A stretch of DNA of 14,583 nt from an uncultured Alphaproteobacteria bacterium. GTDB taxonomy: Bacteria > Pseudomonadota > Alphaproteobacteria > UBA7985 > CAJQQZ01. Position 1 is the first letter of the stretch. Each line of letters opens with the position of its first letter. Positions 7,850-13,297 of the stretch are shown here, one piece after another. A program made the position numbers and the translations under genes. The notes beneath the pieces were generated by a model. That model was not told where the DNA came from. It did no database searches and was given only the letters and a program-made list of their open reading frames with translations. Location of the stretch: contig CAJQQJ010000289.1 of assembly GCA_905480445.1 (NCBI GenBank), positions 1-14,583 on the forward strand, written 5' to 3'.

Positions 7850-8152
7850 CTAGCGTTCTTGTTGGAACAAGACTGCAAGTGAATCCATGATTACAGAACC
7901 ATATTCAGGGTCAATTGAGTAGTAGACCTGCTGAGCTTCACGCTCATTTTTCACCAAGCGTTGCTGCTTCAAAATTTTCAGGTGCTGAGACAAGGCTGAT
8001 TGCCCGAGACCAACTTCCTTGGCAATCGATCCAACTGGTTTCGAATGACCATTAAGCGCAACCAAGATCTCCAAACGCTTCTTGTTGGCAAGTGCGCTCA
8101 AGACAGGTGCCGCTTTGTTAGGGCATAGAGATAAACGTTGTTCTTGGTTCAT
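7850..8152 (-). CDS. ArsR/SmtB-family winged-helix transcriptional regulator
   Basis: This 100-residue protein is a compact ArsR-family dimeric repressor. APVLSALANKKRLEILVAL (15-33) is the typical first-helices region. VGSIAKEVGLGQSALSQHLKILKQQRLV (40-67) is the helix-turn-helix, and REAQQVYYSI (71-80) is the beta-wing. The GxGQSALSQHL recognition helix resembles the NolR/BigR/SqrR branch more than the arsenite-sensing ArsR proteins. Only one cysteine is present (Cys10). There is no ELCVC arsenite motif, and the two-cysteine pair used by BigR/SqrR-type persulfide sensors is missing, so an effector cannot be assigned. It is divergent from the tusA-like gene across an AT-rich region holding a perfect inverted repeat, so autoregulation and control of the tusA-led operon are likely. 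AGGA lies 12 bases before the ATG, which is a rather long spacing. Confidence 0.93.
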   Translation of the reverse strand: MNQEQRLSLCPNKAAPVLSALANKKRLEILVALNGHSKPVGSIAKEVGLGQSALSQHLKILKQQRLVKNEREAQQVYYSIDPEYGSVIMDSLAVLFQQER

Positions 8153-8179
8153 GATATTAGGTGTTCCTATATAAACGAT

Positions 8180-8199
8180 ATTTAAAACAAATTTTAAAT
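8180..8199. promoter_or_regulatory. Perfect 8-4-8 AT-rich inverted repeat, probable ArsR operator
   Basis: ATTTAAAA-CAAA-TTTTAAAT is an exact inverted repeat of 8-bp arms with a 4-base spacer, a size and AT-richness usual for winged-helix ArsR dimers. It overlaps the candidate -35 box of the tusA promoter (8194-8199) and lies just after the predicted start of the arsR transcript. A repressor bound here could therefore block both directions. Assignment to this ArsR protein is inference from position. The surrounding 40 bases are nearly all A or T, which raises the chance of accidental symmetry. Confidence 0.55.
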
Positions 8200-8222
8200 T
8201 AAATAAAGGAAAACATTATATT
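8194..8222 (+). promoter_or_regulatory. Candidate promoter of the tusA-led operon
   Basis: TTAAAT (8194-8199), a 17-base spacer, and TATATT (8217-8222) read towards tusA. The -10 box matches 5 of 6 sigma70 consensus bases and the -35 box 3 of 6. The predicted start near 8229 gives a leader of about 45 bases. The -35 box lies inside the right arm of the inverted repeat. Confidence 0.5.
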
Positions 8223-8243
8223 TAGCTGTGCTGGTTTTGTTCA
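8215..8243 (-). promoter_or_regulatory. Candidate promoter of the arsR-family gene
   Basis: On the minus strand TGAACA (8243-8238) is followed, after exactly 17 bases, by a perfect TATAAT (8220-8215), matching 10 of 12 sigma70 consensus positions. The predicted start near 8208 gives a leader of about 55 bases that contains the inverted repeat. The -10 box shares four bases (8217-8220) with the -10 box of the opposing tusA promoter. Confidence 0.55.
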
Positions 8244-8267
8244 GTTGAATCGATTAAAAGGCATGTT

Positions 8268-8272
8268 GGAGA
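8268..8272 (+). promoter_or_regulatory. Ribosome-binding site deciding between two tusA start codons
   Basis: GGAGA precedes two consecutive ATG codons (8276 and 8279). From the GGAG core the spacing is 4 bases to the first ATG and 7 to the second. The second is closer to the usual optimum, so the protein may begin MTETLLD rather than MMTETLLD. Confidence 0.6.
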
Positions 8273-8275
8273 AAA

Positions 8276-8512
8276 ATGATGACAGAAACCCTTTTGGATG
8301 TGACTGGCCACAAGTGCCCTCTGCCTGTTTTGAAGGCTAAAAAAGCACTGAAAACTGTTGAGATTGGTGCCATGCTGAAAGTAATGGTGACTGACCCTTC
8401 GGCGCCTAAAGACTTTCGAGCTTTTTGTGAAACCGCAGGACATAGCTTGATTGAGGAATTCGAAGAAGGCGAAACCACAGTTCTGTTGCTGCAAAAAGGA
8501 GGGGCCACATGA
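8276..8512 (+). CDS. tusA: TusA-family sulfur carrier/sulfurtransferase
   Basis: TusA-family proteins are small cytoplasmic carriers that hold a persulfide on one cysteine and pass it on, for example to 2-thiouridine synthesis on tRNA, molybdenum cofactor assembly or sulfur oxidation enzymes. The 78 residues show the diagnostic N-terminal motif GHKCPLPVLKAKKAL (11-25), with sulfur-carrying Cys14 in CPxP. The DPSAPKDFRAFCETAGHSLIEEFEEG-type second half (about 41-66) is the usual alpha-beta half of the fold. A second cysteine is at 52. No TusBCD, TusE, MnmA or cysteine desulfurase genes are in the window, so the acceptor is unknown and a YedF-like role is also possible. The stop overlaps the next gene by ATGA. 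An ArsR repressor diverges from it, so its expression is probably regulated. Confidence 0.9.
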   Translation: MMTETLLDVTGHKCPLPVLKAKKALKTVEIGAMLKVMVTDPSAPKDFRAFCETAGHSLIEEFEEGETTVLLLQKGGAT

Positions 8513-9432
8513 CAACTTTTGTTTTCAGTCATGAAGTTTGTTTGGAACATGAAAATGGTCCGGGTCACCCCGAACGGCCTGATCGTTTGCGTGCCGTCGA
8601 AGCGGTCCTTTCTGACCCGTTGTTTGCAGGCCTTGTTCGGCAAGAGGCTTCGCGCGCAACAAACGAAGATCTCGAAATGGCTCACCCCAAAGCCTATGTG
8701 GAGCGGGTTTTTGATTCCATTCCGGCTGAGGGTTATCGTTCAATGGATGGCGACACCTCTGTCAATCCATACAGCGGCGAAGCGGCCCGCCGTGCTGCAG
8801 GCGCTGCAATGGATGCCGTTGATGCCGTGCTTAACGGCAAGGCCGACAATGCTTTTTGTGCAGTCAGACCGCCTGGGCATCATGCTGAGACGGCAACCGC
8901 CATGGGCTTTTGTCTTTTTGGCAATGTAGCGGTTGCGGCTCATCATGCCAGGCGAAACCATGGCCTGAAAAAAATCGCGATCCTGGACTTCGACGTTCAT
9001 CACGGCAACGGCACGCAGGATCTTGTTTGGAGTGATCCAGATACACTGTTTATCTCTAGCCATGAAATGCCGCTCTACCCCGGCAGCGGATCGCGAAGTG
9101 AGACCGGCGTGGGTAACATTTTAAACCTACCTCTGCGCTCGGGGTCGGGGTCAGAGTTGTTTCGTCAAGTTTGGACGGACGAGGCTTTGCCAGCGCTGGA
9201 CGCGTTCGAACCAGAACTGATCATAATTTCCGCAGGCTTTGATGCTCATTCTAGAGATCCGCTTGCCTCGCTTGAACTTGATGCTGAGGATTTTGCCTGG
9301 GTCACCTTGGAAATAAAGGCAAAGGCGGCTGAGCTTTGTAAAGGCAGGATTGTGTCTTGTTTAGAAGGCGGCTATGACTTGCAGGGTTTAGCGGAGTCAG
9401 TCTCTGCCCATGTTCAAGCCTTAATGAGATAG
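8509..9432 (+). CDS. Histone deacetylase-like zinc hydrolase (class II/AcuC-like superfamily)
   Basis: This 307-residue protein is a bacterial member of the arginase/deacetylase superfamily, which removes acyl groups from lysine, polyamines or small amides using one zinc ion. The conserved order is complete: HPERPDRL (20-27), RPPGHHAE (120-127) with the two catalytic histidines 124-125, FGNVAVAAHHAR (137-148), DFDVHHGNGTQ (160-170) with zinc ligands Asp162 and His164, AGFDAHSRDP (242-251) with zinc ligand Asp245, and LEGGYD (285-290) with the catalytic Tyr289. No signal peptide is visible. All active-site residues are kept, so it should be active; the substrate is not predictable (acetyl-polyamine, acetyl-lysine or another). 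It overlaps tusA by 4 bases and ends 2 bases before xseB. A deacetylase-like gene next to xseB and ispA is a recurring arrangement in Alphaproteobacteria. Confidence 0.95.
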   Translation: MTTFVFSHEVCLEHENGPGHPERPDRLRAVEAVLSDPLFAGLVRQEASRATNEDLEMAHPKAYVERVFDSIPAEGYRSMDGDTSVNPYSGEAARRAAGAAMDAVDAVLNGKADNAFCAVRPPGHHAETATAMGFCLFGNVAVAAHHARRNHGLKKIAILDFDVHHGNGTQDLVWSDPDTLFISSHEMPLYPGSGSRSETGVGNILNLPLRSGSGSELFRQVWTDEALPALDAFEPELIIISAGFDAHSRDPLASLELDAEDFAWVTLEIKAKAAELCKGRIVSCLEGGYDLQGLAESVSAHVQALMR

Positions 9433-9434
9433 AA

Positions 9435-9686
9435 ATGGCTGAAAAAGAAATACCAGAAGAGATTAAAGCGCTGAGCTTCGAGCAAGCCTTGGATCAACTA
9501 AAAGAGATTGTTTCATCGTTAGAACGCGGTGAAAGCGGCTTGGACCAGTCAATAGAGCTCTATGAAAAGGGTTCCATGCTCAAATCTCATTGCGAGCGCC
9601 GCTTGAAAGACGCCAAGATGAAGGTGGAACAAATTTCCCTTTCAGAAGATGGCCAGCTAAGCAGCCTACCGTTTGACGGTGACTAA
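9435..9686 (+). CDS. xseB: Exodeoxyribonuclease VII small subunit
   Basis: XseB is the small helical subunit that binds several-fold to XseA to form exonuclease VII, which degrades single-stranded DNA in both directions. The 83 residues follow the family pattern: SFEQALDQLKEIVSSLERGESGLDQSIELYEKGSMLKSHCERRLKDAKMKVEQI spans 14-67, a long helical hairpin with the LYEKG turn at 42-46. The large subunit xseA is not in the window. It starts 2 bases after the deacetylase stop, and its end overlaps ispA. A position directly before ispA and dxs is the classic arrangement in many proteobacteria. Confidence 0.95.
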   Translation: MAEKEIPEEIKALSFEQALDQLKEIVSSLERGESGLDQSIELYEKGSMLKSHCERRLKDAKMKVEQISLSEDGQLSSLPFDGD

Positions 9687-10599
9687 GGCGTTTTCTGATT
9701 ATCAAGCAACGGATTTTCAAAACGATTTGGCACAAACCGCCAAGAGTGTTGAAAGTACGTTAGCGTCTCTCCTGACAATAGCCCATGGCAATGAACGGGA
9801 AAATCAAGTCATCGAAGCTATGCGTCAAGGAGCCTTAGCGGGTGGCAAGCGCCTAAGGCCCGCTTTGACCGTGGGAGCAGCAAGACTTTTCGGGGTAGAA
9901 CTCGACAACGTTCTGATTACGGCTTCCGCAATAGAAATGCTTCACTCTTATTCTCTTGTACATGATGATCTGCCAGCCATGGATGATTCTCCATTGCGAA
10001 GAGGCAAGCCAACTGTTCATGTGCTCTATGATGAAGCAACGGCCGTTCTTGCGGGCGATGGGCTTCTAACTAAAGCTTTTGAGGTTTTGAGCGCGGAGGC
10101 GACTCACCCAGATCCCCTTGTAAGATGCCAGTTGGTAACAGGTCTTGCTAAGGCCGCCGGTGAACGAGGAATGATTGGCGGTCAGATGCTTGATATGATC
10201 GCTGAAGAAACGGATCTGAGCGAAGTTGAAATTGTTCGTTTGCAGCAAAAGAAAACGGGGGCCTTGATTGCCTTTTCTTGTGAAGCTGGCGGCATTTGCG
10301 CGGGAGCAGGTGAGCGTGAAATGGCTTCACTTAAGATATATGGCGCTAACATTGGCCTGGCTTTTCAGATCGTCGATGATCTTTTGGATCTCGAAAGCAC
10401 TGCGGAAACCTTGGGCAAACCGGCGGGCCGCGATAAAGAGGCGGGCAAATTGACGCTGATAGACATCTACGGTCTTGACGCTGCACGTGCAAAGGCACAG
10501 ATGCTGGTTAAGGAAGCGCAAGACGCGATCACATGGGCGGGAGAAAAGGCTGGATTTTTGCACCGCCTTGCCGAATTTGTGTTACATCGTTCTTACTAA
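9679..10599 (+). CDS. ispA: Farnesyl/geranyl diphosphate synthase
   Basis: This short-chain trans-prenyltransferase condenses isopentenyl diphosphate with allylic diphosphates to give C10-C15 isoprenoids for quinones, hopanoids, carotenoids and the bactoprenol chain. It has GGKRLRP (55-61), the first Asp-rich motif HDDLPAMDD (95-103, with the two-residue insertion DDx4D typical of bacterial FPP synthases), and the second Asp-rich motif QIVDDLLD (230-237), followed by GKPAGRDKEAGK (246-257). HSYS before the first motif is like E. coli IspA, which favours a C15 product. The chosen start is GTG at 9679 (306 residues), overlapping the xseB stop as GTGACTAA. A TTG at 9673 in the same frame would add two residues and cannot be ruled out; neither has a good Shine-Dalgarno sequence, as expected for coupled translation. 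Confidence 0.95.
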   Translation: MTKAFSDYQATDFQNDLAQTAKSVESTLASLLTIAHGNERENQVIEAMRQGALAGGKRLRPALTVGAARLFGVELDNVLITASAIEMLHSYSLVHDDLPAMDDSPLRRGKPTVHVLYDEATAVLAGDGLLTKAFEVLSAEATHPDPLVRCQLVTGLAKAAGERGMIGGQMLDMIAEETDLSEVEIVRLQQKKTGALIAFSCEAGGICAGAGEREMASLKIYGANIGLAFQIVDDLLDLESTAETLGKPAGRDKEAGKLTLIDIYGLDAARAKAQMLVKEAQDAITWAGEKAGFLHRLAEFVLHRSY

Positions 10600-10631
10600 A
10601 CTGCCTAGCTGCAACCCTCACGGACCAGATT

Positions 10632-12551
10632 GTGCCCAAACCTGAAACGCCTCTTCTAGACCAAGTTATCTTGCCTTCTGATCTTCGCCAATTGAGTGAA
10701 GACCAGCTGCCTCAATTGGCGGACGAATTACGTCAAGAAACCATCGATGCAGTTTCAGAAACGGGTGGACACTTGGGAGCAGGGCTCGGTGTTGTTGAGC
10801 TAACAGTCGCTCTTCATCATGTCTTTGATACGCCTGATGATCGTTTGATCTGGGACGTAGGACATCAATCCTATCCCCATAAAATCCTAACAGGTCGACG
10901 GAACCGCATCAGGACGCTACGCCAAGGCGGTGGCCTTTCAGGTTTTGTTAAGCGCGACGAGAGCGAGTACGATCCTTTTGGCACAGCGCACTCTTCGACA
11001 TCGATTTCGGCAGGCCTGGGTATGGCGGTTGGTGCCAAACTGGACGGTCGAAAAAGCAATGCGATAGCCGTTATTGGTGACGGTGCGATGTCTGCGGGGA
11101 TGGCCTATGAGGCTATGAACAACGCAGGCGCTGAAGACGCACGTTTGATCGTGATCCTGAACGACAACGACATGTCGATTGCGCCACCTGTTGGTGCGAT
11201 GAGTGGCTATCTTTCTAGGCTCATATCTTCAGGCACCTATCAGAGTTTGAGAAACACAGCCAAAGCTGTGGCCAGACATCTGCCAAAGCCTCTTGAAATT
11301 GGTGCTAAGCGCTGGGAAGAATTTGCTCGTGGTATGGTAACCGGTGGTACGCTTTTTGAAGAACTTGGGTTCTTTTATGTTGGCCCGATTGACGGTCATA
11401 ATCTTAGTCACCTTTTGCCAGTTCTGAAAAACGTGAGAGATGCCGAAGAATCGGGGCCCTTCCTAGTCCATGTTGTTACCCAAAAAGGTAAAGGCTATGG
11501 TCCAGCAGAAGATTCCGCTGACAAATATCACGGTGTCTCACGGTTTAACGTCATAACAGGTAAGCAGGACAAGCCTGTTTCCAATGCACCGAGTTACACT
11601 GCTGTTTTTGGTGAAACGCTGACCAAGCTTGCTGATGAAGATGATAAGATCGTCGCTATTACGGCGGCCATGCCGTCCGGAACTGGTTTGAATATTTTTG
11701 AGAAATCACATCCAGAGCGTACCTTTGACGTTGCCATCGCAGAACAACACGCTGTGACTTTTGCCGCTGGCTTGGCCTGCGAAGGCTACAAACCTTTCAC
11801 AACAATCTATTCGACCTTTCTGCAAAGAGGCTACGACCAGGTTGTCCATGATGTTGCATTGCAAAAACTGCCAGTCCGTTTCGCCATTGACCGCGCTGGC
11901 TTTGTTGGCGCAGATGGGCAGACACACCATGGATCATATGATCTGGCTTATCTCGGTTGTTTGCCGAACTTCGTGATTATGGCACCTGCTGATGAAGCAG
12001 AGCTTGTTCACATGGTGACAACAGCGGCGGCAATAGACGATTGCCCATCAGCTGTGCGCTACCCAAGAGGCGAGGGTGTTGGTGTCGAGATGCCATTGAA
12101 CGGTTCAGTCTTGCCGATTGGCAAGGGCAGAATTGTTAAAGAAGGCTCAAAAGTTGCGATCCTGTCTTTGGGTACACGTCTGGAAGACTCTCTAAAGGCC
12201 GCGGAAATGTTGGAGGCTAAAGGCTTGTCGACAACAGTGGCCGATGCGCGCTTTATGAAGCCGCTTGACCATGACTTGATCAAAGACTTGGCGGAAAAAC
12301 ACGAAGTACTACTAACTGTCGAAGAGGGATCCATCGGTGGCTTTGGATCTCACGTTCTAGAAAGCCTGTCTGAAATGGGCTGTCTGGACAATGGATTAAA
12401 GGTCAGGACCTTATCAATGCCCGACGTATTCGTCGACCATGACAAACCAGCCGTGCAAAACCAAAAGGCTGGTTTGGATGCTTTGTCGATTGCGCGCAAA
12501 GCAATGACGGCACTCGGATTTGACGCGAGCGACGTTGCCGCTTTAGCCTAA
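10632..12551 (+). CDS. dxs: 1-deoxy-D-xylulose-5-phosphate synthase
   Basis: Dxs joins pyruvate and glyceraldehyde-3-phosphate, using thiamine diphosphate, in the first step of the MEP isoprenoid pathway; its product also feeds thiamine and pyridoxal synthesis. From GTG at 10632 it has 639 residues, close to the family norm. It has GGHLGAGLG with His47, WDVGHQSYPHK with His78, the thiamine-diphosphate motif GDGAMSAGMAYEAMNNAG starting at 149 (Asp150) and ending at NDND (177-180), GPIDGHN (251-257), and AIAEQHAV (368-375) with catalytic Glu371, all matching E. coli numbering within two residues. The open frame extends upstream to an ATG at 10533, but those residues overlap ispA and do not look like Dxs, so the GTG is preferred. 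It lies 32 bases after ispA and shares its last A with the tlyA ATG. It works in the same pathway as ispA. Confidence 0.96.
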   Translation: MPKPETPLLDQVILPSDLRQLSEDQLPQLADELRQETIDAVSETGGHLGAGLGVVELTVALHHVFDTPDDRLIWDVGHQSYPHKILTGRRNRIRTLRQGGGLSGFVKRDESEYDPFGTAHSSTSISAGLGMAVGAKLDGRKSNAIAVIGDGAMSAGMAYEAMNNAGAEDARLIVILNDNDMSIAPPVGAMSGYLSRLISSGTYQSLRNTAKAVARHLPKPLEIGAKRWEEFARGMVTGGTLFEELGFFYVGPIDGHNLSHLLPVLKNVRDAEESGPFLVHVVTQKGKGYGPAEDSADKYHGVSRFNVITGKQDKPVSNAPSYTAVFGETLTKLADEDDKIVAITAAMPSGTGLNIFEKSHPERTFDVAIAEQHAVTFAAGLACEGYKPFTTIYSTFLQRGYDQVVHDVALQKLPVRFAIDRAGFVGADGQTHHGSYDLAYLGCLPNFVIMAPADEAELVHMVTTAAAIDDCPSAVRYPRGEGVGVEMPLNGSVLPIGKGRIVKEGSKVAILSLGTRLEDSLKAAEMLEAKGLSTTVADARFMKPLDHDLIKDLAEKHEVLLTVEEGSIGGFGSHVLESLSEMGCLDNGLKVRTLSMPDVFVDHDKPAVQNQKAGLDALSIARKAMTALGFDASDVAALA

Positions 12552-13297
12552 TGGCCTCCTCTAGAGTCAGGATCGATAAAGCTTTGGCTGAAGCGGGCCT
12601 TGTGCAGAGCCGCTCTCGAGCTAGAGACTTGATATTAAATGGAAAAGTCTCAGTTGATGGCCAGGCAGTGGTCAAAGCCGACTTCAAAATACATTTAGAC
12701 CAGTTAAACGCTGTTGAAATCGATGATCATGGTTGGGTATCGCGCGCCGCGCTTAAGCTGGTTCATGCGTTGGATTATTTTGCAATCGACCCGACGGGCA
12801 AAAACTGCATGGATCTCGGGGCCTCGACCGGTGGATTTGTCGAGGTGTTGCTGTCCAGAGACGCTAAGTCTGTAACTGCAATCGACGTCGGGCAATATCA
12901 GTTAGCCGAAAAGGTTAAGCAAGATCCACGGGTGTCGAACTACGAAAACCTTAACGTCAAAGATTTGCAAGGTTCTGACGTTCGGGGTCCCTTTGATATT
13001 ATCACGTCTGATCTTTCTTTCATTTCTTTGAAGAAGGCTCTACCTGCCGCACTGACGTTCGCAGGGAAAGACACCCTGTTTATTGGCCTTATCAAGCCTC
13101 AGTTTGAAGTAGGTAAAGGACGATTGGCGAAAGGCGGCTTGGTGTTAGATGAGGAGCTTCACCAAGAAGTTTGCTTGGACCTGCAACAATGGTTAGAAGC
13201 GCAGACTGGCTGGTCTGTGGTTGGTCTGACGGACAGCCCGATCAAGGGCGGCGACGGTAACAAAGAATTTTTGATTGTGGGGAAGTATGCGGCGTAA
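12551..13297 (+). CDS. tlyA: TlyA-type rRNA ribose 2'-O-methyltransferase
   Basis: TlyA proteins methylate cytidine ribose in 16S and/or 23S rRNA; in mycobacteria this makes ribosomes sensitive to capreomycin. The 248 residues carry an N-terminal S4 RNA-binding domain (RIDKALAEAGLVQSRSRARD and following, 7-60) joined to an FtsJ-like methyltransferase. The SAM-binding motif is MDLGASTGGF (87-96). The catalytic K-D-K-E tetrad is present: Lys69, Asp154 (SDLSF), Lys182 (LIKPQFEVGK) and Glu239 (GNKEF), nearly the same numbering as Mycobacterium TlyA. The start forms TAATG with the dxs stop, so translation is coupled. It was once described as a haemolysin; the rRNA methyltransferase role is the better supported one. 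Whether this protein modifies one or both ribosomal subunits cannot be read from sequence. Confidence 0.95.
   Translation: MASSRVRIDKALAEAGLVQSRSRARDLILNGKVSVDGQAVVKADFKIHLDQLNAVEIDDHGWVSRAALKLVHALDYFAIDPTGKNCMDLGASTGGFVEVLLSRDAKSVTAIDVGQYQLAEKVKQDPRVSNYENLNVKDLQGSDVRGPFDIITSDLSFISLKKALPAALTFAGKDTLFIGLIKPQFEVGKGRLAKGGLVLDEELHQEVCLDLQQWLEAQTGWSVVGLTDSPIKGGDGNKEFLIVGKYAA

Noticed and set aside
7850..8152. Arsenic or metal-resistance regulator
   Set aside because: There is no ELCVC-type metal site, only one cysteine in the protein, and no arsenic or metal transport genes beside it.
8254..8685. 143-codon minus-strand frame across tusA and the deacetylase start
   Set aside because: It is opposite two well-supported genes and crosses their junction; the translation has no family resemblance.
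10533..10631. N-terminal extension of the dxs frame starting at an ATG inside ispA
   Set aside because: It overlaps the ispA coding end by 67 bases, encodes a cysteine- and hydrophobic-rich stretch unlike Dxs, and would make the protein too long. GTG at 10632 puts His47, His78, Asp150 and Glu371 in the expected places.
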